Source: Druceiella hillmani (taxonomy: Eukaryota; Arthropoda; Insecta; Lepidoptera; Hepialidae). From it: a stretch of 64,000 nt of DNA. Numbering within the stretch: the first letter of the stretch is position 1; each line of letters starts with the position of its first letter. Positions 51,622 to 62,910 of this stretch are shown piece by piece. The stretch is from assembly GCA_039881145.1 (NCBI GenBank), contig JAYKKI010000095.1, positions 8,546,501 through 8,610,500 on the forward strand, written 5' to 3'. The notes below the pieces were generated by a model. That model ran no database searches. It was not told where the DNA came from and was given only the letters and a program-made list of their open reading frames with translations. The position numbers and the translations under genes are program-made.

Positions 51622-51810
51622 TAAATGAAACTACGTGATGTAGTATTATTTCTACTTTCTTTAATTTCTTTACCACGACCTAGGTTTCGTTGTATTACAA
51701 CATCTTCAGGTGGGATATTAGCAAATATTATCTATGCTAATATACCACCTAGGTCGTGGTAAAGAAATTAAAGAAAGTAGAAATAATACTACATCACGTA
51801 GTTTCATTTA
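51622..51810. repeat. Long inverted repeat, ends of a hammerhead-bearing element
   Basis: Arms of 64 nt (51,622-51,685 and 51,747-51,810) match perfectly. Between them, ggtgg.atattagca and its complement extend the pairing to a small loop. The left arm has about 26 nt missing from the right arm, which are the core of the hammerhead motif. The outer sequence recurs at about 63,597-63,702 as a single copy. This looks like two head-to-head ends of one element, as Penelope-like elements often form, but no reverse transcriptase is visible. Confidence 0.8.
51673..51713 (-). ncRNA. Hammerhead ribozyme motif (type I, short stem III)
   Basis: On the minus strand, in order: CCAC (stem I), CUGAAGA (core, CUGANGA), one extra U, stem II GUUGU/ACAAC with a 3-nt loop, GAAA, stem III C-CUAG-G closed by A-U, then GUC and GUGG, which pairs with the first CCAC. 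Predicted cleavage follows GUC, between 51,677 and 51,676. Minimal hammerheads with a two-pair stem III are known in Penelope-like retroelements. The extra U between the core and stem II is a departure from the consensus and may weaken activity. Confidence 0.6.
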
Positions 51811-51929
51811 ATTGTGAATAATGAATTTCTACGAAATTAACGCCAAATATATTCAATACCCTGATAATTTTAAAGAATATTTATATGTCACATTTAGTCG
51901 TCTTAAAACTGTGAACACTTTATTATTAG

Positions 51930-52007
51930 GGACTTATTCGATCACGGTACCTGATCGAATAAGTCCATTCGATCATTATCATTGGACTTATTCGATCACG
52001 GTACCTG
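51930..52007. repeat. Nested direct and inverted repeats
   Basis: A 24-nt segment (ggacttattcgatcac then ggtacctg) occurs at 51,930-51,953 and 51,984-52,007. An inverted 14-nt copy lies between at 51,953-51,966. The arrangement fits two successive strand switches during one replication event. Confidence 0.85.
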
Positions 52008-52011
52008 TGTT

Positions 52012-52925
52012 GTTCACCTTTAGCTTTCATAGTCAAAATCTAATCTAATTTTCAGAGAGACAAACTGAAGGTATACAGTTCCAATTAAATAAATAATCAT
52101 ATAAATTGGTCGATAAATTATGAGATATGATGTAACATACTTAAAAATACAGTCCGATTTAGAAGCTCTTCTCTTTTTCAAAATAGGAGATTCTGTTTAG
52201 AGTAATAACAAAAAGTATTATTACATTTCTTTTTTATTTTTTTTGTAGATCAACCTTATGATGTTAATATTCCATCAGCTTATGATTTGACTATTCATAA
52301 ATGAATTTCTGTATTGTATCAGCATATATATCATTTTTGCACTAAAATTATAGTAAAATTAGAACTGCATTGATTTGCAGTAAAAAAATCGGAATTTCAT
52401 ACGAGTAAATTTGCTTCGCTTACATGCCTTTTATAAAAAAAATATTTTATTTATAAAATAATATTTTAATTTCATACGTTGTTAATTCATATCTCTTCTA
52501 GGTATTATTTTGAATAATATATTTTAATTTAATAATACGTTGAATGGATAATCTGGGTACCAAAACATACTTTTCATCAACGGCTAGATATATCCAATTG
52601 AAATATACGTATAATTCATGTATTCTTATAATGCTAAGGTCTAGTTCTCTCTTGGTTCGTAAACGATTGAAATGCCTATCTCAAAGCAATGAAAAGATAC
52701 AACCTTTAAAATTTCACGTTGCGTGACACTATACATAGGATCTTAAAAATTAATACAAAAGTCTTATAAAATAAAAAAGTAAGGAATTTGAAACATATAA
52801 TTCAAAATTTTAAAGAAATTAACGACATTAATAATGGCATATAATGCCCAATACAGTCGGGATTATACGACTCCATGAGTATATAAGGTGTATGGAAATT
52901 CAATCTTAAGATTTATAAAGGAAAT
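52012..52925. other. AT-rich, no supportable gene
   Basis: Lies between the hammerhead repeat and the inverted GR arm. The frame from 51,821 (MNFYEINAKYIQYPDN...) starts inside the element's flank and could be a fragment of its protein, but I see no motif. Confidence 0.4.
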
Positions 52926-53027
52926 AATCTAAACATATATTGTAAGCACTCGAAAAAGATTCTTTTCAAAATATCAGTAAATTTAGCATAAAAATATTTC
53001 AATATAAACATTTTTCTGCAAAAAAAA

Positions 53028-53204
53028 TTAGTCATGAAATCCAGATAATTGAGACACAACGATTATATATGATATGACCAAACTGACAAATTTAAGAAAC
53101 AACGACATCCTCAAGTCGAAAAGGCGCCACACGGTGAAAACGCCCTTGTCACCCCTTTGGACGATTTCTTGAAGTGATTCTACTGCGTCGTTTAGATCCG
53201 CATC
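53028..53204 (-). pseudogene. Gustatory receptor last exon (GrE), open but acceptor shifted
   Basis: The frame is open to TAA (53,030-53,028): ADLNDAVESLQEIVQRG, FTVWRLFDLRMSLFLKF and VSLVISYIIVVSQLSGFHD. It is nearly the same as at 16,056. The acceptor reads tttcag|gat instead of tttcaag|gt, which adds one base and would put a phase-1 upstream exon out of frame. The rest of GrE is mostly gone. Confidence 0.55.
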
Positions 53205-54077
53205 CTGAAATCGACATACAAGTTATTAATGTGGGGAATATATTGCACGAGTACAATAAAAGCATATAAATACAATACGCGTGCAGGCATGGTATGGATT
53301 CAGGCCTTGTGTTCAATAAGCTGAGAATGTAATGCTTATGTTTTTTGATTACACGCAGTCATATTGCCAACATTAAATTTTCCACCCGTTTATGGACATT
53401 ACAATATGTTAATAATTACAAATATATTACACTAAAGTTCATCTATTGATACAACATTTTACAAATGAAAACCATAAAATTAAGTGGCGTTCAATTTTAA
53501 ATTTTTATGCATCTAAAAAGCTTGGTTTAGCGATAATCAAAATTAATATTGATAAATACCGATTTATGTATGCTTATGTAATCAAGAAAGCGTCCAGCGT
53601 AGCAAGCATAGTGTAATACCCCCAGAAGACGTATTGTCAAAATATTATTTGTGGTTACTAGAACGTGAAAATTTAATACAGTTTTTGTATTTCAAAATTG
53701 AAACACCTTGAGATTTATAAAACAATGAAAATGTGAAGGTATTTTTAAACCTATTTTCCTCACATTTATCTAAGTTCTGCGTCTGTTTTAATATTTTCGA
53801 TTAGAAAATCCTGCAAAAATAATTTTGTATTTTTTGTTTTTTTTTCATATATTTATTTTATATTATATATTTTTCTTTTTTTTCATAACTTCTATTTTAA
53901 TTAAACCGTATAAAAATATATACGAAAAATGGTAATTTTTATTTTTATTATTTATGAATAAAAAAATTGCGAAAATAATTTTGAAACATTTTGTAAAAGT
54001 AAATATTATGTTTAGTTGTCTAATTTTATGTTTAGTTTATAGAAAATTCTTATACTCGCTCATGTCTGGTGTAAATT

Positions 54078-54275
54078 TCAACAATATGATGTTTCTTTCC
54101 AATTCACGAATATTCGAGAACCAATTGTTCGCAATATGCGCAGACTACTACGAGAATAAGCAAATAAATTACGGTCCATTGTAAGACATTTAACATCCAG
54201 ATCTGTACAAATATCTGCAATGCGAAATAAATATTTAAAATACGTTAACTTTTCGACAATGGGATAAATAGCCAT
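54078..54275 (-). pseudogene. Inverted copy of the membrane exon at 14,530
   Basis: The DNA matches 14,460-14,680. The open frame here (MAIYPIVEKLTYFKYLF...) is a different frame from the membrane-like one at 14,530, so one copy has shifted. It supports shared ancestry, not function. Confidence 0.4.
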
Positions 54276-55771
54276 TCTATTATAACTTAAAACAATTTCA
54301 TCCTATATTTCAAAATAAGGGATCGTACTTCTTGAATAATGATTCTCTAGAATGAAAATCGCTCTTAAAATTTGTAAGTAAACACAAAACCTTTACGTCG
54401 AAATTTTTGTATACTTTCAAATTTTGTGTAGTTGCTTGATTGTATTATCGATTAGAACCTGGCACCCAAAAATATAATTCTTTTAATTATATAATCGGCT
54501 CGAATTGCCGAAAAGGATTTTTCTCATATTACAAAGGGGAAGAAATAGCAATATACAAAAAGAATACAACTTTCATAATTAAGGTCGACAACGCATATTT
54601 AATTGGTTTTGCAATAGGTAATTATGGAAGTAAATTTATATACACAGTTTTGTCTGGCTTCCATCCAATTACAACTAAAGTTATTCACCGTTTAACCGAC
54701 GTCGGAATTTATACAAATAGATGCTCTCATTTACAAACAGGATGTATGAATTCAATATACACCGGATACACCTTGTCTATCAAATTTCGAAAGAGGTTTA
54801 AGATTTCAAAATATTTTAATAAATTTTCCTCTCAATTTACAGTCGAGGAAGTAAATGAGAGAGCAGGGAGAGAAATACAATAATTAGATATTTACATTCA
54901 GGTGGTATTATAAACAACTCAAAAAGACAAAGACGCTTACTGTAACATACTAAAACCTGTGTTTGTCTCGATAGATATTTGCCAATAAAATCATCGTCAC
55001 CGACAGTATTAAGCAAAGGTGTATTTTGTTTATATCCTTATTCAATCTAAACATTAGTAATGGATATTATACCCGAAATATATGTAGTCCAGTCACGTAT
55101 TCTGTGTCTCGTCTTCTTAGTTTCGAATGACATGTAGTTTAAATGTCTAAAAGTTGAAAATATAAAGAAAGTATCCAAAATCAATTCGCAAATCTTGATA
55201 AGTAAAAGAATTAATATGACATGATGTATGAAGTGAACATAGTCAAAGTGGTTGAGAAACAATTACGCCAGTTTACTTAAATACATTTAAGGAAACATTT
55301 AATTTCTTTTAGTGTTTGTTATATTTTGCAAGAAATTTAAATTTATTTTCGTCAATTATGACACTTAATCCTCCAAAAAAATTATGTTTTTTATACCTGC
55401 CGGCTTAGTCCACTTAATAATATTAATGCCTCGTAACGTCCTTTTTAAAACATTACTGTTTTTGTTTAGCCCCTATTTCCTCACAATATTTTTAACTGCT
55501 ATGGTTAATGATGACCATTTTTAGCAAAAAAGGTTTCTCATAAACCACAAATGATTTTAACTCTACTTTTAGCTTTCGTGGCATTTCCGTATCAATTTAC
55601 TTTTTTCGAATTCCAAGTTCAAAGATAATTTCTAAAAAATTTTAAAAGCAATGAAATATGTGTGCTTTATAGATATTAGATACTATATTTATCGAAACAA
55701 ACTAAGCAAAGTTTCTCTCGTAGTAAAAAACATATATAATCATCCGATACTAAGAACACAGTTCGTAAACG

Positions 55772-55945
55772 AGATCGTGTTTGGTAAGACAGAAATATAT
55801 TTTGGATCATTTGCAAGATGAAAATAAACATTTCTGTTAGATAAGTTGTCAAATGGTATGTTTATGCTCGTTCCTCTTTTAACAATAATTGTTATCCGGC
55901 GCGTTTTAAATATACGTTGATGAATATGAATGAAAAGGTTGTTTA
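55772..55945 (-). pseudogene. Gustatory receptor exon 1 fragment (GrE)
   Basis: The minus strand reads 'ccttttcattcatattcat', equal to GrA TM3, and then jumps straight to INVYLKRAG-stop-QLLLKEE and, after a frameshift, [20 protein letters not shown]. The segment coding TM3-TM4 is deleted, probably across the repeated 'tca'. It stops at the equivalent of 10,520 in GrA. Confidence 0.85.
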
Positions 55946-55949
55946 GTTA

Positions 55950-58900
55950 GCTGTAGCTGTTTCACTAACGCATATCGTATTCAGGGTTTCTCACTCTTTC
56001 ATATTTAAAACGTAAATGAAGTACTCTTAAGTCGCAATACTTTTGAAGTACGTAATGCGAGTATGTTAAACATACACGTATACTCGCTTTGCTCACTACG
56101 ATAAGTATTGCTTCACACTTTGCAGTTCGCGGACAAATATTTATTTAATACGACAAGTATGACTATTTTAAAATAAGACTTTTAAATACGGTGATCTTTC
56201 CACCTGATGATTCTCCGTTTTTCTATTTGAGCAGTTGAGCGTTATTATTTCCTAGTGTAAATGTTGTAATGTTATAATGCAGTGTCCATCTGCTAAATGT
56301 GCCCTCGCTTACATGCTGTGAGGGTAGACGTTGTTTTTGTGCACCCACTCCCTTGCTTCATCACGCGCCACGAGTCACTCAAAAGTGTGAATACACTTTT
56401 AGGCATCTTGTACTGTTAGCAAATTGCCGAAGTGTGAAGCTTCGTGGAATATTATTTATTCATATTCCTATATTTCGTTATTTATCTTGTATTGTTACAC
56501 TATGCAGTGATTTTTCATAAAAAATACATATTTTTACGTCTTACTGTTGTTTTCTGATCAAGTACATTATATAGTTTTCGGATTCTATTTTCCAATTTCT
56601 TTTATTACTTTATAATGAAAAATGTTAGCCGTCGATCTTTTTATAGTTTTAAAATTGTTTTACCACAATTTTTTTTCAAAAGTAATATCAGAAATTCGTT
56701 ATAAATATAGTTCAAAGACAATTTCAATAAGAAAATTTAAAATTACGTGTCGAAATATATGTTGCGCCACTGGATCAGAATAAAAATAAAGGAACTATAT
56801 ATCAAACTAATGAAAAAATCAAAATACGAAATAAAAATTAACCAGTAAGAGCTCATGGCAACGTGGAACCTGGCATGACAGTTTCGGCAGTCTACTGATG
56901 AAGATATTAAACGAAGGCGGAGAAACTTGTTCTTCCACAAATCATCACTTTATAACATGTGGCGAAAAGTTAATCTTAAAAAGGACTCAGGAACTTTATG
57001 CAAGACAAATATTTGGTTTAAATAATTCATCGAATTCTTATAAGTAAATTTAGGGCTTAGTGGTTCTGTGTCGGTGTAATCCTCTGCAAGTTCATAAAAC
57101 CGGACACCACATAGCATACTTTATCCATGTAAACAAATGCCGTAATATTTATGTATCAGATACGTCGTAATTTTTCTATCAAGGTATTGCAAATTTTTGT
57201 CTAGAATTAGTTTTTTTAAGTATTAGTCCAACTAGACAAAAATTACTGAAATAACTAAGAATATCCGTTTTGATCCTGATTCCAGTTTTCATTTAGGATA
57301 ACTCTTTAAGGTGTGACTTTTCAGATTGCCAGAAACTGTCAGGTATAAATTGTTTCATGATTGTACATCGATAAATAAAATTAAATAAGTTAAAATACAG
57401 TCCTTATAATTTGTTAAAAAATACATTTAAAACAAATTTTGCTTTTTAATAAAATGACCGGCCGGATTTTGGCAGTTAAATTAATGTTGACATACTTTTC
57501 CAACCCGCAGGGATATAGCCAAAATGCTTTTTTTTTTGGAAAATGATGTCCCCGGCGTGTTTACTTAAATACCCTTTCTTTTTTATTGCTCTTTGTCATC
57601 CCTTAATTCGTCTACATATCAACGTGTTGTAGGTTCTGAGGTTCCGAGTCTGGGTCAGCTTTTTTCTTCACGTAGTGATATAAACATTTCCAGCATATTT
57701 TTCCAAATGAAAATGATTTCTTTTTAGTTAGAATTTTGACTCATTTTTGACCTGCGAAGACCAAAAAAATTTATGATTACTAACTAGTATTTCAATTTTG
57801 CATTTGTCATTCTGTGAAAAATGCTGGTTTTCGCAATATAAAGTTATATAATTCTGCAGAAATATTCGAACATGCAATTTTATTTAGTTTACAAAACTAT
57901 AAATACAAACATGGAATTGTTTAATATTCACTCATATTCCCTATTACTCTGAGCTTTAAGACAATATTTTTATAATTTTTATCTGATACATCATGCAAAA
58001 CGATGGTGCGTAGAGCTAATTCAATAAAAATTTCACGACTTCCTTTAGTAAAGCCATTTTTAAAATAGCACGCCGCGCGTGTCTCTGCACACTCGCTATT
58101 CTACAAAACAATATCGAGCCGACGCGTGCGATGCGTAACGGACGCCCGCCACCGGCACCAAACGCATACAGAGTCTCAAAGAAACCGCACCCGAACATGT
58201 TTTTACCTATAAGTCGAACACTGTCGGTGGCGGGTTCACGAAATCAGCTTTTAAATGATTGTAATAAAAATAACACCTAAAATAATAATAAAAACAAATT
58301 GTTTGGTTTAATTTTTTTTTCTTTTTCAAATCAATCAATATCTTAGCTGAGCACATACCTATAAAGCACATAGCTTTGAAAACATTTCATACAGATCAAA
58401 CATTTTATTCAATATAATGCTCGTATTCAACATTGCAATTAGATTATTTTGTAAAGCAAATTTATCAAAACAAATAAAAAAAATGCTCTTAGGTGTTGGT
58501 TTCACTCACTGTAGGCAATTAAATGCCTTCATTATAATGGCATTTCTTAAATAATCAAATTTTACTGACGCATTTGAAACAACAATTAAAAGCTTCTGTT
58601 ATCAATATGTTAACATAGCTGAGAGTAAACGTTAATAACATTTCGAGATAAAATAACAAAGCAAGTTATGCAATTATTGCTTGAAAAATACGGTCTTTGG
58701 AAGTATGATAAAATTGACTATCAAGAAGAATAGAAAATACCAAAATTATTACTAGAACGATTATGCTCCATTTTATCACAACTTTAACTCGGTCATAAAA
58801 TCTTTATTGAAAGTAAGGACCGTAGAAATTGAAAGTTTTTCTCGAACCATAATAAGGCGGTTTGGAGAAGTAGCCTTAAGGATTCGCAGGATGAGGAACT

Positions 58901-59150
58901 ACCTGGGGTTCTCGGCGAACACAAGAAAAGTCGCCTTGGGGGAACTCTAGTGAAAAAAAGAAAGAGTCCCTAGAAAGGTAGTTCAATGTCGTAAGCTAAA
59001 TTAAAATAAATTAACATTTCCGAAATCAAAATGCAAAATCAAATATCTGATATCGTAAAACAAACGAAGTTAATAAACAGAAAAATCAATCAAAACAGAA
59101 ATAAGTATTTAAAATTATTATAGCTATAATTAGATATCGGTAATGTAAAC
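55950..59150. other. No supportable gene; one CpG-rich patch at 58,050-58,250
   Basis: Mostly AT-rich. Around 58,060-58,250 the DNA is rich in CG dinucleotides (e.g. cgccgcgcgtg and gccgacgcgtgcg) and holds an inverted pair cccgccaccg / cggtggcggg (about 58,144 and 58,224). A 60-codon minus-strand frame crosses it but lacks motifs. It could be a promoter or first exon of a gene outside the window. A 13-nt hairpin lies at 57,192-57,244. Confidence 0.35.
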
Positions 59151-59158
59151 AGTAGTGC

Positions 59159-60625
59159 GACAAATGTCGACAAATATAAAACATTTGGCGACAATATATT
59201 CAATATCGATAAATTAAGATATAACTAAAATACAATTAAGTTTTTGTTATTATTTTATATTACCTATTATCAAATTCTCGGCTATTTTTCGTAAACTGAA
59301 ATATTAATTTTCTGAAAACTTTTGATGTGAGAATGAAATTTCAGGAAGCATTTAACCGTCTGATAATTTTAGCCCATTAGAAATTTTGAACACATTCCAT
59401 TGAGTTATAAGCTGATTTCAAAAAACTTCTAAAATATATGTTATATTATTTCTTTTAGAAAGTTAAGTAAATTTTAGGTTCGTCTAATATTTATTCCCAA
59501 AATAAATTTTGAAAATATTTACTCCCTTAGCAGAAACTTACTCCCTTAGCAAAAAACTTCATATTCTTATGCTGCAATGGTAAAACGACTTCATGCTTTG
59601 AGAAAGAAGTGGAAATATTCCGTTTGGCTGCCACATGAGCTAACACCCTTTCAACTTCTGAAAAGGGCTAATGTATATTTAGATCTTCTGAGTTCTCATC
59701 ATACTAACGAGAGGCTAAAGTATCTGGTTACATGAGAGGAAAAGTAGGTGGCTTATGTTAATTTTTGGCGTAAACGGCATTGGTTAGGAGCTGAAGAAAG
59801 AGATGTACCTTGACCAAAATATAATATTGGACAAAAGATACTTTTATGTGCATGGTGAAATATAAATGAAGTTGTTCATCGAAAACTTTTTCAAGCTAAC
59901 AGTACAATTACAGCTAAGAGTTATTGCGAACAATCGAGCAGTCACCGCTAAACTTCCTTCCATTCAAAGCAAATTTATTTTTTTACATAACAATGCTCAA
60001 CCCCACGTAGAAAAAGTAACGCGTGAAAAACTACTTTCAATTGAATGGAGTATGCTACGTCACCCACCGTACTTTCCAGACCTTTCCCCGTCTAATTAAC
60101 ATCTGTTTCGTTCTCTGTCTAATAATTTACGTGACAGAAAATTAAAAGACTAAAGTCATATACGATTCATTTTATTGACTACATATAAAAAGTTGAAAAT
60201 GTGTGAAAAGAGATGGCGGGCTTATAAGATGCCAACCTAATAAAAAAATCAACCGTACGGAAGTCCTACTCGATTCGCCTGATACTTCAGTATCCCTTCA
60301 CAAGTTGATGTATTTATACATGCATCGAGTGAAGGGTGATATAGATTTGGATGTATCCCACTCTCCGACGCTGGTAGTACACCTATCTATGCATCGATAT
60401 CACAAAATGAGCATAGAACAAAATCGAATTTCCTTCCTCTACAATTAACCCTCATATCGTACTTTCGCAAGTGACATTAGAACATGAAATAATTGAAACA
60501 GTTCAGGACTGATTAAGACGCACGATACACATTAAAATTTCTAAGAATTTCAATATTATTACAATTGGACAATTATACAAAAAACGATTGAGACACAGAT
60601 AAATAATATATTTGTCGACATTTGT
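59159..60625 (+). mobile_element. Degraded mariner element (irritans/mellifera-like)
   Basis: Exact 20-nt inverted repeats (GACAAATGTCGACAAATATA) lie at 59,159-59,178 and 60,606-60,625. Inside, the plus strand reads, across frame changes, RKKWKYSVWLPHELT, RHWLGAEERDV, NIGQKILLCAWWNINEVVHR, then FLHNNAQPHVEKVTREKLL and HPPYFPDLSPSN. These are standard mariner blocks (W.PHEL, LC.WWD..G, HDNARPH, PPYSPDLAPSD). Both the second and third catalytic Asp are Asn, and the WWD Asp is Asn as well. It is dead; at about 1.47 kb it is slightly long. Confidence 0.85.
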
Positions 60626-60639
60626 CACCCCGGCATCTA

Positions 60640-61265
60640 TAGAGGTCAGTTATAATGGTGCGCGTTTCGCTAGCAACACGCTTTCATCTTGACGGTCACT
60701 TTACCGCGAAACCACCAGCGAACAGTTCCATAATTAAATTATTGAGTTATGTCTCACTCAATCCAAACAAGTTATGAGGAATAACCAGCCTGGTCTCAGT
60801 AAACGTTTTCATTTTCGATGATAATTCTCTACAGTTTCGAGAAAATTTTGAATTTAGCGCCATAATTATGTTTACTGTGTGCTTGCTTGACGTCGAAATC
60901 GTCACTTTTTTACAGATTTATTTTGAGCTACGCATCTATTTTTACTTCTATTAATAATATTGATACGCCTAGGAAAATTAATTGAAAAGACAGCGTGTTC
61001 GTTTATAACTTATATTGGATAAACAAAAGCTAAAAGTAAAGAGTCTACGAGAAAAAACCGCCGGCAAAATAAAAAAAAATTGCACTGTCTAAACAATGCT
61101 CCACAATCTCAAAGAAAACTCATTATTAAATGAAGAAGATGCAAAAGTTTTACAGAATATGAACTTAACGACAATAGAGCTACATTCTCGACAAATAAAA
61201 AATAGAACATCAATTACTAAGGCAAACTTTTAACAGCACTCAGAAGTTTTGCTCTGACCTTAAAT
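60640..61265. other. No supportable gene
   Basis: Contains a somewhat GC-richer stretch (60,640-60,720) without an open frame. Nothing recognised. Confidence 0.4.
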
Positions 61266-61270
61266 TATTA

Positions 61271-61505
61271 GGGGAGACTGAGTACGGTTGAAACAATTTC
61301 ACTTTCGTCCATAGTTTTGCTTTTTATAATCAGAGCCACGAAGAAGGTCAAATAAAAGAGCATGTTTCTATCTACCAATTGGCAATGTGATTTTAGTTCC
61401 AGGTGTGTTATTTTTAATAGTAGATCAAATTAAAAAAAAATCCGATTTGTTTCAACCGTCCCCATAAAAGGGGCGGTTGAAACAGTGATTGGGGTCAGTT
61501 TAAAC
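61271..61505. repeat. Small inverted-repeat element (MITE-like)
   Basis: GGGG...ACGGTTGAAACA at 61,271-61,295 is repeated inverted at 61,448-61,463. A further GGGGCGGTTGAAACA at 61,470 forms a 15-nt hairpin with it, and a looser copy (ggggtcagtttaaac) follows. The interior of about 150 bp has no frame. Non-autonomous DNA elements end this way, but no transposase is linked. Confidence 0.5.
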
Positions 61506-62153
61506 ACTTGCGAATAATACAAAATATAATATTATAACATGTTTTATTAATTGTTTATTTTAACTCTAAGAAAAATTAAGGCTATTTGAAAATATTAATT
61601 AGTCTTTAATGTTTTACATACTTCTAACGATATTTTGTCAGCCTTTAACGTTTTTAGATGTGGCAAGTTAAAATCTATGTATATTATCAACCATCTGTAG
61701 CTATAGATGAATTGACATTGATATATAAATTACCTAAATTAACAAACAATGAAACAAAAACCAACTGTTCGTTTTTTAAACATAATAAACTAAACAAGAA
61801 TCATTTGAAAATAAACAAAATGAAAACTCTCCTTGACTTTCATTAGTCAGTTATTAGTTAAATATAAAGATCAATCTGAGTCGCAATTATGATAAACATA
61901 GCTAAGACTACCTTTTGTGCATTTTTCGTGAGCCCACAATTTACACAGTTTTTCTTCGGATCTGCTCTCTGAATATGGTGACATATAAACAAGACAGAAA
62001 CACTCATTTTCTTCTAATGATACTTCCTGTTGTACATTTTTTTGTTTTGTGTATTTTTTTTACTTTTTCCTCCAAGGGTTTTTCTCTCAAGGGACAGGTC
62101 AAATTTGTCATTATATAAATTTTCGTAAGACCATTTGGAACTTTTTTTCTTCA

Positions 62154-62504
62154 ATGTATGTTCACATGGCGGATTTAATAATAACCCCACGTGCCGACAA
62201 TTCAAATCTTATTATAAAAAACTCAGAAGGTGGTAACTGTGTTGATTTGGAAAAAATAGAAATTTTAAACGGTTCTTCGGCAAGGTATATTATCAACGAC
62301 ACTACCAGTCGGAACATATCTGCAGAAACCCACTTAGAAGTAGAAAATATTGAATCAGATGAGTTTGATTCAGTTTTCATCTCTTCAATCGACTTCTTAC
62401 AATTTTCGTACCAGGTGGTCGTGTACATATATGGATATGTCGTTAGTTTTCTCTTGAAAAAAATTGTGCGTAACGTGCGTAGGCGTTTTAGTAGACAAAA
62501 ATGA
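62154..62504 (+). CDS. Hypothetical small membrane protein (116 aa)
   Basis: The frame is also open upstream, but the first ATG is at 62,154 (MYVHMADLIITPRAD). The sequence has a polar N-terminal half (NLIIKNSEGGNCVDLEK, TTSRNISAETHLEVEN), an acidic EVENIESDEFDS stretch, one hydrophobic segment (FLQFSYQVVVYIYGYVVSFLL, about residues 80-100) and a basic tail (KKIVRNVRRRFSRQK). This is the layout of a tail-anchored protein with the tail on one face of a membrane. No family is recognised. Base composition is less AT-biased than its flanks. No second copy is in the window. Confidence 0.35.
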   Translation: MYVHMADLIITPRADNSNLIIKNSEGGNCVDLEKIEILNGSSARYIINDTTSRNISAETHLEVENIESDEFDSVFISSIDFLQFSYQVVVYIYGYVVSFLLKKIVRNVRRRFSRQK

Positions 62505-62585
62505 ATGCGTAAAAAAACGATTAAGTTTAATAACGTTTAAAGATAAAGGCGGATTAATGTACCCGTCAGAAGGGAAATATACATC

Positions 62586-62623
62586 TTCAGTAATTTTTCA
62601 TAAAAATATGTAAAATTACTGAA
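62586..62623. repeat. 12-nt hairpin
   Basis: ttcagtaatttt (62,586-62,597) and its complement (62,612-62,623), 14-nt loop, just after the hypothetical ORF. Confidence 0.7.
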
Positions 62624-62854
62624 ACATTAATAAAGCATATTGCAAACAAATCTCACAATTTTGATTTGAAACCGCAGCGTAGAAAACCAATGATTTTAAA
62701 TAAAATACTAACATATTTTGTAGGACACCATGTATTTGATTCTCTTACATTCCATCAGTAATTTTATTAATGTATATAAGTACAGGAAAGTAAGTACCAT
62801 ATTTGATATTTTGGGGCCAAAATGGTTATTTAATACCACATAGATTTTCTTTCA

Positions 62855-62910
62855 ATCGAGAATCGAACTCAGAGCTTCCAGCAGCCGAAGTTTGATTCGG
62901 CTACCGTGAT
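62855..62910 (-). repeat. tRNA-derived SINE-like sequence
   Basis: The minus strand shows a box-A-like TAGCCGAATCA (about 62,903-62,893) and, some 30 nt on, a box-B-like GAGTTCGATTCTC with a 3-bp stem (62,870-62,858). This spacing is that of a polymerase III internal promoter. A GCCGAA/TTCGGC hairpin lies between. No complete cloverleaf can be drawn, so it is not a tRNA gene. Confidence 0.35.

Larger units (their letters stand above)
52930..55945 (-). repeat. Inverted segmental duplication, arm 2
   Basis: Reverse partner of 12,751-16,335. Unlike arm 1 it joins directly, near 55,770, to a GrA-like exon 1 fragment, so the part equal to 10,520-12,750 (end of exon 1, exon 2, microsatellite and piggyBac) is absent. 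Confidence 0.85.

Noticed and set aside
54440..54883. 147-codon plus-strand frame
   Set aside because: It runs antisense to the inverted GR arm. The homologous strand at 13.6-14.3 kb is broken by stops, and the product has no recognisable motif.
60203..60448. 81-codon frame (MKRDGGLIRCQPNKK...)
   Set aside because: It lies inside the 3' part of the degraded mariner and shows no family motif; treated as chance.
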